DNA from: RGIG4576 sp045656705
Lineage (GTDB): Bacteria; Bacteroidota; Bacteroidia; Bacteroidales; Muribaculaceae
Assembly: GCA_045656705.1 (NCBI GenBank)
Contig: JAZORR010000041.1
Coordinates: 62,001-126,000, forward strand
Direction of reading: 5' to 3'
Length of the DNA stretch: 64,000 nucleotides
This document shows, in pieces, positions 52,484 to 61,542 of the stretch (positions within the stretch are counted from its first letter, which is position 1; each line of letters starts with the position of its first letter). The position numbers and the translations under genes are program-made. Below the pieces are notes generated by a model. The model ran no database searches and had not been told where the DNA came from. It worked only from the letters and a program-made list of their open reading frames with translations.

Positions 52484-53416
52484 ATGAAGGGACTTGTAGT
52501 GAAAAATACGGGCAGTTGGTATGTGGTGCGACTTGAAGATGGGGCGGTTGCCAATTGCAAAATTAAAGGGAATTTTCGATTAAAGGGAATTCGCACCACC
52601 AATCCTGTGGCTGTGGGAGATATGGTGGAGGTGGATGTGAAGGCCGATGCGTCATATATTGTTAGCATTGATACAAGGCGCAACTATATAATTCGCCGTG
52701 CGTCTAATTTGTCGAAAGAATCGCAAATTTTGGCTGCTAATATCGATCAGTCGCTTTTGATTGTGACTCTGAAAGAACCGGTGACCAATACTACTTTTAT
52801 CGACCGTTTCTTGGCCACTGCCGAGGCTTACAATGTGCCTGCTGTGATAGTGATAAATAAAATAGACCTTTTGCAAGACGAAGATGAGAAAGAATACCTC
52901 GAAGGAGTGAAAACTCTATATGAGGTGGTAGGTTATAAGGTGATAAAGATGAATGCTCTCACAGGTGAGGGACTCGATGAACTTAAAGAGGTGCTTCAAG
53001 GCAAGACCACTCTATTGTCGGGAAATTCTGGTGTGGGAAAATCGTCGATTATCAATCTCGTGCTACCAGGACTGAATCTACGCACAGGTAGTGTATCAGA
53101 ATCGCATCATACTGGTATGCACACCACTACATTTTCCGAAATGTTTGATCTTCCCGATGGAGGTAGTGTGATAGATACTCCAGGGGTGAAGGGATTTGGT
53201 ACTATCGACTTTGATAAGGCCGAAGTTGCACACTATTTCAAAGAAATATTTGAAATGTCGCACAATTGCAAGTATAACAATTGTACTCACACCCACGAAC
53301 CTGGTTGTGCTGTGCTCGAAGCTGTAGAAAATCATTACATTAGTGAATCGAGATACACAAGTTACTTGAGTATTCTTGAAGATAGTGCTGACGATAAGTA
53401 TCGCAAGCCTTTTTAG
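52484..53416 (+). CDS. rsgA: Ribosome small subunit-dependent GTPase RsgA
   Basis: A 310-residue circularly permuted GTPase that helps mature the 30S subunit. It has an N-terminal OB fold (MKGLVVKNTGSWYVVRLEDG), then G4 (VINKIDLL), G1 (LLSGNSGVGKSS) and G3 (VIDTPGVKGFG) in permuted order, and a C-terminal zinc site (CKYNNCTHTHEPGC). The start at 52484 follows from the promoter position; the 13 extra residues of the longer frame are not conserved-looking. Confidence 0.95.
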   Translation: MKGLVVKNTGSWYVVRLEDGAVANCKIKGNFRLKGIRTTNPVAVGDMVEVDVKADASYIVSIDTRRNYIIRRASNLSKESQILAANIDQSLLIVTLKEPVTNTTFIDRFLATAEAYNVPAVIVINKIDLLQDEDEKEYLEGVKTLYEVVGYKVIKMNALTGEGLDELKEVLQGKTTLLSGNSGVGKSSIINLVLPGLNLRTGSVSESHHTGMHTTTFSEMFDLPDGGSVIDTPGVKGFGTIDFDKAEVAHYFKEIFEMSHNCKYNNCTHTHEPGCAVLEAVENHYISESRYTSYLSILEDSADDKYRKPF

Positions 53417-53465
53417 CATATTAGGTGTTAAAAAGGATAATTAAGTGATTTTTTTGGTAGAAAAG

Positions 53466-53496
53466 TTGCTTAATGAGGGAAATATTGCTACATTTG
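53466..53496 (+). promoter_or_regulatory. Promoter of the coiled-coil/zapA operon
   Basis: TTG (53466-53468), 20 bp, TACATTTG (53489-53496), 19 bp before the ATG at 53516. Good consensus match. Confidence 0.6.
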
Positions 53497-53515
53497 TAAA
53501 AAATTGGATAAAAAG

Positions 53516-53812
53516 ATGGCAACTGATTTGCATTCTACTACTGAACGATTGTTAGGAAAGACAGCGGTGCTTGTGGAAAAGTATAACGCACTGTTGGCTA
53601 AAAGTAGAGAATTGGAATTGCAAATAGAGGCTTTGGAAAAAGAAGTGAATACCTTGAAGAAGGAACGCGAAGTGTTATCGCAAGATAATGAATATCTGCG
53701 TATTGCTCGCACTATTTCACCCTCTTTTGAGCAAATGGCCGATAGTAAAGCTGTTTTATCGCAATTAGTGCGGGAAATAGATAAGTGTATCTCACAATTA
53801 ACTTGTAAGTGA
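53516..53812 (+). CDS. Small coiled-coil protein upstream of zapA
   Basis: A 98-residue protein that is nearly all alpha-helix, with a heptad-like coiled coil from about residue 12 to 60 (LLGKTAVLVEKYNALLAKSR, then LELQIEALEKEVNTLKKERE). I start at the ATG at 53516; a TTG at 53504 would add four residues. Its stop overlaps the next ATG (TGATG), so it is translationally coupled to the ZapA-like gene. A protein of this size and shape sits in front of zapA in many Bacteroidales and probably acts in cell division, which is inference from context. Confidence 0.75.
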   Translation: MATDLHSTTERLLGKTAVLVEKYNALLAKSRELELQIEALEKEVNTLKKEREVLSQDNEYLRIARTISPSFEQMADSKAVLSQLVREIDKCISQLTCK

Positions 53813-54150
53813 TGGCTGACGATATAAAAGATGATGGCTTGGAAAGATTGTGGCTCGACCTCGGTCGTGCAAAACAGCAAAGCTACAATGTGAAAAAGGA
53901 AGATAAAAGTCTTTGCGAAAAAGCCGAAGAGTTGGTTAATAACTTGTGGGGCGCTTGGATGAACAAATATGTTGCAAACACCGAAGAAGAGGTGAATTCA
54001 CCAGTATATAATTCAGAGGTGATGATGTCGCGAGTTGCTTTCAGATTGGCTCGTTTGTATTTGGAAGAGCGTAATAAGAATAGCAAGATGGAAGAGGTGC
54101 TCGCTGGCTTTGAAAAGAAACTCGACGATATAATCGTGAAAGTGGATTGA
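53812..54150 (+). CDS. zapA: ZapA-like cell division protein
   Basis: A 112-residue protein placed exactly where zapA lies in Bacteroidales, between the coiled-coil gene and rny. It has the YNVKKEDKSLCEKAEELVNN type start of the ZapA head domain, and VAFRLARLYLEERNKNSKME leading into a C-terminal coiled coil. ZapA crosslinks FtsZ filaments. The N-terminal strand region is less typical than usual, so the family call leans on synteny. The ATG at 53812 overlaps the previous stop by one base. Confidence 0.62.
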   Translation: MADDIKDDGLERLWLDLGRAKQQSYNVKKEDKSLCEKAEELVNNLWGAWMNKYVANTEEEVNSPVYNSEVMMSRVAFRLARLYLEERNKNSKMEEVLAGFEKKLDDIIVKVD

Positions 54151-54189
54151 TAAGTCAGTATTGTGCTTAAATGAATCTAAAAGACTGAA

Positions 54190-54310
54190 AATGATGCCAT
54201 TTGTTGGCGTTGTGGAATATATTTATTTATCATATAAGGAGATTTACCTGCACTTTTTGATGCAAAAGTCACAGTGGTGGACATACGCATTGATAAGTGC
54301 ATTTTTTGTA
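54190..54310 (+). ncRNA. ssrS: Candidate 6S RNA
   Basis: The 197-bp gap between zapA and rny folds into one long interrupted hairpin. TGATG (54192-54196) pairs with CATTG (54288-54292); CCATT (54197-54201) with GGTGG (54276-54280); then an open bubble; TTGTGG (54210-54215) with TCACAG (54269-54274); and an apical ACTTTT/AAAAGT hairpin. A T-run follows at 54301-54307. 6S RNA lies at this position in Bacteroidales. 6S mimics an open promoter and binds RNA polymerase. The exact ends are uncertain. Confidence 0.5.
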
Positions 54311-54347
54311 TATATAACTAAATTTAAAACTAAAAAAACTAAACAAA

Positions 54348-55895
54348 ATGACATTAGGTATAGTACCCGTGGTGTTGATTGCCGTTGCCACTTTGGCTAT
54401 CGGAATCGTAGGAACACTGATTATAACTCGTATTATAGCCAAGTCGAGAGCTAATAGCATTATTGAAGAAGCTAAGCTTGAGGCTGAGGTTATCAAGAAG
54501 AACAAAATCATCGAAGCCAAAGAGGCTGAAATGGTGATCAAGAGCGAGGCTGAAAAGCAAGCCAATCAACGTATGTCGAAGGTGCAATCGGCCGAAGCTA
54601 AATTGAAACAACGCGAATTGCAGCTCAACCAACAACAGTCGGAAAATCAACGTCGCAAAAACGAAAATGAAGCGTTGAAGGCTAACTTGGAAAATCAATT
54701 GAGCCAAGTAGATGCTAAGAAGGACGAACTTGATAAGATGCAAAAAGAAGTGATGGATACTCTTGAGCATGTATCAGGACTTTCGGCTGAAGAAGCTAAG
54801 GAAAAACTTGTGGAATCGTTGAAAGATGAAGCTAAGACTGCTGCTGCTTCTTACATCAACGATATCATGGATGAGGCTAAGATGACTGCAAACAAAGAAG
54901 CTAAACGCATCGTGGTGCAATCAATCCAACGCGTAGCCACAGAAACTGCTATTGAAAATGCGGTTACTGTGTTCCACATCGATAGCGATGAAATTAAGGG
55001 ACGCATTATCGGTCGCGAAGGTCGCAACATTCGCGCTCTTGAAGCTGCTACTGGTATCGAAATCATCGTTGATGACACTCCAGAAGCTATCGTGCTTTCA
55101 GGTTTTGATCCTGTTCGCCGCGAGATTGCTCGTCTTGCTTTGCACCAATTGGTGGCCGACGGTCGCATTCACCCAGCACGCATCGAAGAAGTGGTGGCTA
55201 AGGTGAAAAAGCAAGTAGAAGAAGAAATCATCGAAACTGGTAAGCGCACAGCTATCGACCTTGGTATCCATGGCTTGCACCCAGAACTTATTCGCTTGGT
55301 GGGTAAGATGAAATATCGCTCATCTTATGGTCAAAACTTGCTACAACACTCTCGCGAAACTGCCAACCTTTGTGCTATCATGGCATCTGAACTTGGTCTT
55401 AATCCTAAGAAAGCTCGTCGTGCCGGTTTGCTTCACGATATAGGTAAAGTGCCAGATGAAGAACCAGAATTGCCACACGCATTGCTTGGTATGAAACTTG
55501 CCGAAAAGTATAAGGAAAAACCAGATATTTGCAACGCTATCGGTGCTCACCACGACGAAGAAGAGGCTACAAGCCTTCTTGCTCCTATCGTGCAAGTGTG
55601 TGATGCTATTTCAGGTGCACGCCCAGGTGCACGCCGCGAAGTGGTTGAGGCATACATCAAGCGTTTGAACGACCTTGAGCAATTGGCTCTTTCTTATCCT
55701 GGTGTTATCAAGACTTATGCTATCCAAGCAGGTCGTGAATTGCGCGTGATTGTGGGTGCTGACAAGATTGACGATGCTCAAACCGAACAATTGTCGGCTG
55801 AAATCGCTAAGAAGATTCAAGATGAAATGACTTACCCAGGTCAAGTGAGAATCACCGTTATTCGTGAAACAAGAGCGGTAAGCTTTGCAAAATAA
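54348..55895 (+). CDS. rny: Ribonuclease Y
   Basis: The 515-residue endoribonuclease starts mRNA decay at the membrane. It has an N-terminal membrane helix (about 4-27), a long charged coiled coil (about 35-190), a KH domain (about 205-270: IKGRIIGREGRNIRALEAAT), and an HD domain with the metal motif HDIGKVPDE (about residue 363) preceded by LLQHSRETANLCAIMASELG. Length and order are standard for RNase Y. Confidence 0.96.
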   Translation: MTLGIVPVVLIAVATLAIGIVGTLIITRIIAKSRANSIIEEAKLEAEVIKKNKIIEAKEAEMVIKSEAEKQANQRMSKVQSAEAKLKQRELQLNQQQSENQRRKNENEALKANLENQLSQVDAKKDELDKMQKEVMDTLEHVSGLSAEEAKEKLVESLKDEAKTAAASYINDIMDEAKMTANKEAKRIVVQSIQRVATETAIENAVTVFHIDSDEIKGRIIGREGRNIRALEAATGIEIIVDDTPEAIVLSGFDPVRREIARLALHQLVADGRIHPARIEEVVAKVKKQVEEEIIETGKRTAIDLGIHGLHPELIRLVGKMKYRSSYGQNLLQHSRETANLCAIMASELGLNPKKARRAGLLHDIGKVPDEEPELPHALLGMKLAEKYKEKPDICNAIGAHHDEEEATSLLAPIVQVCDAISGARPGARREVVEAYIKRLNDLEQLALSYPGVIKTYAIQAGRELRVIVGADKIDDAQTEQLSAEIAKKIQDEMTYPGQVRITVIRETRAVSFAK

Positions 55896-55911
55896 GAAAT
55901 TGAGGTGATAT

Positions 55912-57261
55912 ATGGAAAGCAATAACTCAGAAATGAAAAAAGAGTGTTGCGGACAATGCACCAGCAATGAGGTGGGACCACGAAGCAAAACTCAAAGCAC
56001 CAATTGGCTTGCCGATGTGCCAGGAGGATTGAATGACTTCGATATCGTAGAGGTGTCGTTCAAGAATACGCGAAAGGGTTTCTTTAAAAATAGTTCGCAC
56101 ATTCCGCTCGAAATAGGCGATATGGTGGCTGTTGAGGCCAATCCAGGTCACGATATTGGTAAGGTGACTATGGTGGGCAAACTTGTAAAGTTGCAAATGA
56201 AGCGTGCTAACCTTCGTCCCGACTTGGAAATACTTCGAGTATTTCGCAAGGTGAAACCGAGCGATATGGAACGCTACGAAGAGGCTAAGGCAAAGGAAAC
56301 GGACACGATGATTCGTTCGCGTAAGATTGCCGAAGACTTGCGACTAAATATGAAAATTGGCGATGTGGAATATCAAGGTGATGGAAACAAAGCTATTTTC
56401 TACTACATAGCCGACGAACGCGTAGACTTCCGTCAGCTCATCAAGGTGCTTGCCGATGTGTTTAAGGTGAGAATCGAGATGAAGCAAATCGGCGCTCGTC
56501 AAGAAGCTGGTCGAATTGGTGGTATTGGTCCTTGTGGTCGTCCGTTGTGTTGCTCAAGTTGGATGTCGAATTTCGTGTCGGTGGCTACAGGTGCTGCTCG
56601 TTATCAAGATATCTCGCTCAATCCTCAAAAACTTGCTGGGCAGTGTGCTAAACTCAAGTGTTGTCTCAATTTCGAGATCGACTCTTATGTAGAAGCTGTA
56701 AAGCAATTGCCTGAAAGAAATGTGGTGCTTGAAACCAAGGATAATCTTTATTATCACTTCAAGACCGATATTTTCAAGCGTGAAATCACATATTCTACCG
56801 ATAGAAATATGGCAGCAAACCTTGTGACGCTGAGTGCCGAACGAGTGTTTGAGGTGATGGCTCTGAATAAAAATGGTGTGCGTCCCGACAAACTAAATCT
56901 CGATAGCGACGAACGCGCTCGTGAGATGAATATGTATGGCGACATTATCGGACAAGACAGTGTGACTCGTTTTGATAAGGCGAAGAAAAAGAAGAATAAA
57001 AATCGCAACAATAGAGAGCGTCGTGATGCTGATGCACCAAGAGGTGGTGCGCGAAATGAAAATCGTAATCAGCAAAATGATGGCGAAAATCGTCAACGCG
57101 AACGAGCTCCTCGCGAAGGTGATGGACAGCAACGCCGTCCTCGCAACGGAGGAGGAAACAATGGTAATCGTCGTTTCAAAGGCGACCGACGCAATGACGG
57201 TGAACACAAACAAGGTGCTGAAAATGAAAAGAACGGCAACAATACTCCAAAGGCTGATTAA
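55912..57261 (+). CDS. ricT: PSP1/RicT domain protein with long basic disordered tail
   Basis: The 449-residue protein has a PSP1 (RicT) core at about 30-330 with conserved cysteines in GRIGGIGPCGRPLCCSSWMS and GQCAKLKCCLNFE; in Bacillus the RicT-containing complex binds iron-sulfur clusters and guides RNase Y cleavage. It directly follows rny (16 bp), which supports that role here. Residues about 355-449 are a low-complexity tail rich in Arg, Asn, Gly and Lys (KKKKNKNRNNRERR, NGGGNNGNRRFKGDRR) that could bind RNA. The N-terminus has an additional CCGQC. Confidence 0.9.
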   Translation: MESNNSEMKKECCGQCTSNEVGPRSKTQSTNWLADVPGGLNDFDIVEVSFKNTRKGFFKNSSHIPLEIGDMVAVEANPGHDIGKVTMVGKLVKLQMKRANLRPDLEILRVFRKVKPSDMERYEEAKAKETDTMIRSRKIAEDLRLNMKIGDVEYQGDGNKAIFYYIADERVDFRQLIKVLADVFKVRIEMKQIGARQEAGRIGGIGPCGRPLCCSSWMSNFVSVATGAARYQDISLNPQKLAGQCAKLKCCLNFEIDSYVEAVKQLPERNVVLETKDNLYYHFKTDIFKREITYSTDRNMAANLVTLSAERVFEVMALNKNGVRPDKLNLDSDERAREMNMYGDIIGQDSVTRFDKAKKKKNKNRNNRERRDADAPRGGARNENRNQQNDGENRQRERAPREGDGQQRRPRNGGGNNGNRRFKGDRRNDGEHKQGAENEKNGNNTPKAD

Positions 57262-57283
57262 TGTTTTATGTGAAGGGTATCGT

Positions 57284-57739
57284 GTGAACTCACTTTTCGT
57301 TATTTTTATGATTTTATGCTTAGGAGCTTGTACTCCTAAGCATTCTTCGTATAGTGAGTTTAAGGAGATACTTCAAGAAGGATGGGCTAAAAGTGTGGGG
57401 TGCGAGTTTGTTCCCGAATATAAAGACACTGCATCTCATTACAATGTGGATGTGGCATTGTGTGTGTCGCACAAATATGCCTATCGCAATGCAAGTGTGG
57501 TGGTGGATTTCCTAAAACAAGATTCGCTTGTGGAGCGTTGTATTGTAGACTATGAACTCACCGATGCCAATGGCAATTGGAGTGCATCGGGATTTGGTGT
57601 GATGTATCAGGTGGCGAAGCGTGTGAAGGACAATCTGCCAAGCTCCTCGTTTGATAAGATACAGGTGTGGCAAGGGCTTGATTGCGACACACTTCCATTT
57701 GTGGAAAAGGTGGGCGTGCTACTTGAAGCCAATGAGTAA
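57284..57739 (+). CDS. gldH: Gliding motility lipoprotein GldH
   Basis: A 151-residue lipoprotein: a very short signal (NSLFVIFMILCLGAC, lipidated C16), then a beta-rich domain (DVALCVSHKYAYRNASVVVD, DYELTDANGNWSASGFGVMYQ). GldH is linked to gliding and type IX secretion in Flavobacteria and is widespread in Bacteroidales, where it follows ricT as here. The only suitable start is a GTG at 57284; the frame stays open upstream into ricT, but that part is a shadow. Spacing from the ricT stop is 22 bp. Confidence 0.85.
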   Translation: MNSLFVIFMILCLGACTPKHSSYSEFKEILQEGWAKSVGCEFVPEYKDTASHYNVDVALCVSHKYAYRNASVVVDFLKQDSLVERCIVDYELTDANGNWSASGFGVMYQVAKRVKDNLPSSSFDKIQVWQGLDCDTLPFVEKVGVLLEANE

Positions 57740-57778
57740 ATTATAACATTGATACTTATTTTTTGAAATTCCTTTATT

Positions 57779-58942
57779 ATGATAGCAGAATATTTAGTTA
57801 AGGAGATAACAAAGCGTGTGAATCGCATTGCAGATGCGTTGCAGAAGAATAATTATGATGCTATGCTCGTGTCGAGCAATGTTAACTTATATTATACATC
57901 GGGCAGGGTGTTTAGTGGATATACTTATATCACTGCTCAAGGCGAAGTTTCATATTTCGTGAAGCGACCTGTGGGTTTGCAAGGTGATAATGTGAAATAC
58001 ATTCGCAAGCCAGAGCAAATCATTGATATGCTTCCTGTGAAACCACAAAAAGTGGCATTGGAACTTGATAGCCTTTGCGTCAATGATTATCGCCGACTTG
58101 CAAAAGTCTTTGATGGTTGTGAAGTGGTGGACGCATCTATGATATTACGCTATATGCGTTCGGTGAAGACTGAATATGAAGTGGAAAAGATGCGAAAGTG
58201 TGGAAAACTTCACACCGAAGCCTATGAGCACATCAAGCACTTCTATCATGAAGGAATGACCGATGCTCAATTGCAGATTGAGGTTGAACGCCAATTGCGA
58301 CTGAATGGTTCGCTTGGTATTTTCCGCATTCATGGCGAAAGTATGGAACTATTTATGGGTAGCGTGCTTTGTGGCGACAATGCCGATAGTCCATCGCCTT
58401 ACGATTTTGCTATGGGTGGTGCAGGACTCGACGATTCGCTTCCTGTGGGATGCAATGGTAGCGTGATAAAGCCAGGTATGACTGTGATGGTGGATATGTG
58501 TGGCAATTTCAATGGTTATATGACCGATATGACTCGTGTATTTTATGTGGGTGACCTTGACGAAACAGCAAAGAAAGCACATCAGTTGTCGATAGATATT
58601 CATCATCGCCTTATGGAAGAGGGTAAGCCTGGAGTGGCAGCAAGCCGATTATACGAAATAGCACTTGAAATGACCAAAGAGGCTGGTATGGAAGCCTATT
58701 TTATGGGGCATAAACAGCAAGCTGGCTACATAGGTCATGGCGTGGGTATAGAGGTGAATGAAGCACCTGTATTGGCTCCTCGCAGTCGCGAAGTACTCGA
58801 AAAGGGTAATGTGATAGCTCTTGAACCTAAGTATGTGATTCCTGGTGTAGGAGCTGTGGGCGTGGAAAGCACTTATGTGGTCACTGAAAATGGTATGGAA
58901 TCTATCACCACTTATCCCGAAGAATTGGAAAAATTGGGTTGA
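57779..58942 (+). CDS. M24 family metallopeptidase (Xaa-Pro aminopeptidase-like)
   Basis: The 387-residue enzyme has a creatinase-like N-terminal domain (about 10-130) and a pita-bread catalytic domain (about 145-385). The metal ligands are in VMVDMCGNFNGYMTDMTRVF (two Asp), GHGVGIEVNEAPVL (His, Glu) and VIALEPKYV (Glu). It most likely removes N-terminal residues before proline. Gene starts 39 bp after gldH and 37 bp before cca, so the three may share a transcript. Confidence 0.9.
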   Translation: MIAEYLVKEITKRVNRIADALQKNNYDAMLVSSNVNLYYTSGRVFSGYTYITAQGEVSYFVKRPVGLQGDNVKYIRKPEQIIDMLPVKPQKVALELDSLCVNDYRRLAKVFDGCEVVDASMILRYMRSVKTEYEVEKMRKCGKLHTEAYEHIKHFYHEGMTDAQLQIEVERQLRLNGSLGIFRIHGESMELFMGSVLCGDNADSPSPYDFAMGGAGLDDSLPVGCNGSVIKPGMTVMVDMCGNFNGYMTDMTRVFYVGDLDETAKKAHQLSIDIHHRLMEEGKPGVAASRLYEIALEMTKEAGMEAYFMGHKQQAGYIGHGVGIEVNEAPVLAPRSREVLEKGNVIALEPKYVIPGVGAVGVESTYVVTENGMESITTYPEELEKLG

Positions 58943-58979
58943 TTGAAGCATCTCCTTAAAGTGAAATTTAGAAAAATAG

Positions 58980-60416
58980 ATGAAAGAAAAGATAGAACAT
59001 AATATACACCAACATTTGAGTCGCGATGTTTTTCACAAGGTGGGAAGTGTTGCCGATGCACTTGGCAGAGAATGCTATGTGGTGGGTGGTTATGTGAGAG
59101 ATATTATTCTTGAACGCACATCCAAGGACATAGATTTTGTGACCATTGGTAGTGGGATAGAGGTGGCTGAAGCTGTGGCTGAGTCTATGGGCAAGTACAC
59201 TTCGCTCGCTGTGTATCGCACTTATGGCACTGCACAAGTGAAAAATCGCGAGTATGAATTGGAGTTTGTGGGAGCTCGCCGTGAGTCGTATAATAGAGAA
59301 AGCCGCAATCCCATAGTGGAAGATGGCACACTCGACGACGATCAACGTCGACGCGATTTCACAATCAATGCTATGGCTATATGTGTGAATAGTGAACGCT
59401 ATGGCGAATTACTCGATCCGTTTGATGGTATTGGCGACCTTCAGCGTAGACTTATTCGCACTCCTCTCGATCCAGATATTACATTTTCCGACGATCCGTT
59501 GCGCATGATGCGTGCGGTGCGTTTTGCTACTCAACTTGGCTTTGAAATCTTTGATGAAACATTTGCAGCTATTAAACGCAATTGTGAACGTATAAAGATT
59601 ATCACACGAGAACGCATCGTAGATGAATTGATGAAAATTATGAAATCGGCAGTGCCATCTCGTGGTTTCATTTTGTTGAAGGATAGCGGACTTTTGGAAC
59701 TAATTATGCCCGAATTGGCTGCTCTGAGTGGAGTGGAAGTCGTAAAAGGAAGAGGTCATAAGGATAATTTTTATCACACTATGCAAGTGCTTGATAATGT
59801 TGCCCAAAAGAGTGATAATGTGTGGTTGAGATGGGGCGCTCTGATGCACGACATTGCAAAACCTATTACAAAACTATACGACGAAAAAATGGGTTGGACA
59901 TTCCACAACCACAATTTTATAGGTGCTAAGATGGTACCACGCATCTTCAAGAAGATGAAATTGCCTATGGATGCTAAAATGAAATATGTGCAAAAAATGG
60001 TGGAATTGCACATGCGTCCTATTGCATTGGTTGAGGAAACAGTTACCGATTCGGCTGTGCGTCGTTTGCTATTCGACGCAGGCGAAGATATAGAAGACTT
60101 GATGATACTTTGCGAGGCAGATATCACTTCAAAGAATAATGAGAAGGTGAAGCGTTATCTTGATAACTACCAGCTTGTGCGTGAAAAGATGCGTGAAATC
60201 GAAGAAAAGGACCGTATTCGCAATTTCCAACCACCAGTAGATGGATTGGAGATTATGAGAATATTCTCTCTTGAGCCTTGCCAGGAGGTGGGACAATTGA
60301 AAGAGAAAATAAAGAATGCCATACTCGATGGAGTGATAGGTAACGACCGAGAGGAAGCTCTTGCTTATCTATATCAAGTAGCTGCTGAAATGGGACTGAA
60401 ACCCGTGTCGGAATGA
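58980..60416 (+). CDS. cca: CCA tRNA nucleotidyltransferase with HD domain
   Basis: A 478-residue class II nucleotidyltransferase that adds or repairs the tRNA 3' CCA. The head domain has YVVGGYVRDIILERTSKDID with the DxD metal site in DIDFVTIG, followed by RRDFTINAMAICVN and the RMMRAVRFATQLGFEI motif. A C-terminal HD domain (about 255-380) shows LMHDIAKP and HNHNFIGAK, giving possible phosphatase activity. Length matches HD-containing Bacteroidota members. It ends in a clear terminator. Confidence 0.93.
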   Translation: MKEKIEHNIHQHLSRDVFHKVGSVADALGRECYVVGGYVRDIILERTSKDIDFVTIGSGIEVAEAVAESMGKYTSLAVYRTYGTAQVKNREYELEFVGARRESYNRESRNPIVEDGTLDDDQRRRDFTINAMAICVNSERYGELLDPFDGIGDLQRRLIRTPLDPDITFSDDPLRMMRAVRFATQLGFEIFDETFAAIKRNCERIKIITRERIVDELMKIMKSAVPSRGFILLKDSGLLELIMPELAALSGVEVVKGRGHKDNFYHTMQVLDNVAQKSDNVWLRWGALMHDIAKPITKLYDEKMGWTFHNHNFIGAKMVPRIFKKMKLPMDAKMKYVQKMVELHMRPIALVEETVTDSAVRRLLFDAGEDIEDLMILCEADITSKNNEKVKRYLDNYQLVREKMREIEEKDRIRNFQPPVDGLEIMRIFSLEPCQEVGQLKEKIKNAILDGVIGNDREEALAYLYQVAAEMGLKPVSE

Positions 60417-60425
60417 TAAACAAAA

Positions 60426-60459
60426 ATGAGTTGCACCACATCAATGCAACTCATTTCTT
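60426..60459 (+). terminator. cca terminator
   Basis: ATGAGTTGCA (60426-60435) pairs perfectly with TGCAACTCAT (60445-60454), followed by TTCTTTTG. Confidence 0.82.
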
Positions 60460-60466
60460 TTGTCTA

Positions 60467-61537
60467 TTATTTCTTTTTCACTCCGAATAGGTAGTGTGCA
60501 AGTATCGGACTAAGTCGTATTGTATTACTTATAACAAGGCACACAATAACCACTATTATAGCCACAGCGAGACACACGAATAATCCTACAACGGTAGATG
60601 ACGAACCCATATAATCTCCCATCCACTTCAAATCAGGCAATAGGAAATAGTGTAGAAGATATATATCGAGAGTTCTACGACCTATGTATTGCAACGTTTT
60701 CCCAAGTAAAGTTTGTTGGGTGAACGATTCTTGGTGATTTTTGAAAAAGTTATATACGATAGTTATGCCAAGTATACCATTTACGCCCATTGCCAATTTA
60801 ATGTATAGATTGTATTGCGATATAACTTCTTCTGGTTGTTGAAGAAGTAAAATTCTAATGGTTGTGATAACTGTAAACAACACTATCGTTAGAGCCATTA
60901 CATATTTATTATTTGATATTTCTTCAAAACGTTTTTTGTAGCTTCCAGCTATAATGCCAAACAAGAAGAAAGGTAAATATGATGCAAGTTGGTTAAGTGA
61001 TAGTATATTATACACAAGTTCATAATTTGGGAATATGTGGAAAAATGTTTTCTCAAAAACAAGTACCACACCCATCACCAATAATAGAAGCATTGCAAAC
61101 ATTCCTTGCCCCTTATCCTTGAAGTTTTGGAATTGAGAAAAAAGGAATGCTATAGTGTAATATATAATGAACATCAACAATAATGTGAGAGTAAACCAAT
61201 ATCCCAATTTGAATGGTTCCGAAAAGAATGTTGAAATATTAGAATTTGCTATCAAATAGGTATACATTATACCGAAAAATAAGGTGGGTATAAGTTGTAC
61301 CTTTATCTTTTTAAAGCAGCTTGTTACGTATGATCCAAAACTATAAATTTTGGTTGCATTGTATGCTATGAGTCCACTAATGAAGAAGAATAATGGCATT
61401 CTGAATGTCATAAAGATTAGTCCTATAACAGATGGATCATTGACAAGACTATAAGTTTCAATATGATTAAGCACAACCAAAATCATAGTAAAACCTCGAA
61501 GTGCGTCGATATATTCAATTCTTTTAGATTGGTTCAT
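60467..61537 (-). CDS. Acyltransferase 3-family membrane protein
   Basis: A 356-residue membrane protein with about ten helices. It opens RIEYIDALRGFTMILVVLNH, the conserved Arg/His start of the acyltransferase 3 family, followed by FRMPLFFFISGLIAY. Such enzymes acetylate or succinylate sugars and other surface molecules across the inner membrane. It is the last gene of a three-gene minus-strand unit, 5 bp after the unknown membrane protein gene. Substrate unknown. Confidence 0.86.
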   Translation of the reverse strand: MNQSKRIEYIDALRGFTMILVVLNHIETYSLVNDPSVIGLIFMTFRMPLFFFISGLIAYNATKIYSFGSYVTSCFKKIKVQLIPTLFFGIMYTYLIANSNISTFFSEPFKLGYWFTLTLLLMFIIYYTIAFLFSQFQNFKDKGQGMFAMLLLLVMGVVLVFEKTFFHIFPNYELVYNILSLNQLASYLPFFLFGIIAGSYKKRFEEISNNKYVMALTIVLFTVITTIRILLLQQPEEVISQYNLYIKLAMGVNGILGITIVYNFFKNHQESFTQQTLLGKTLQYIGRRTLDIYLLHYFLLPDLKWMGDYMGSSSTVVGLFVCLAVAIIVVIVCLVISNTIRLSPILAHYLFGVKKK

Positions 61538-61542
61538 ATAGA

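Noticed and set aside
56972..57283. Upstream extension of the GldH frame into ricT
   Set aside because: The first 104 residues overlap the ricT tail in another frame and would hide the lipoprotein signal peptide.
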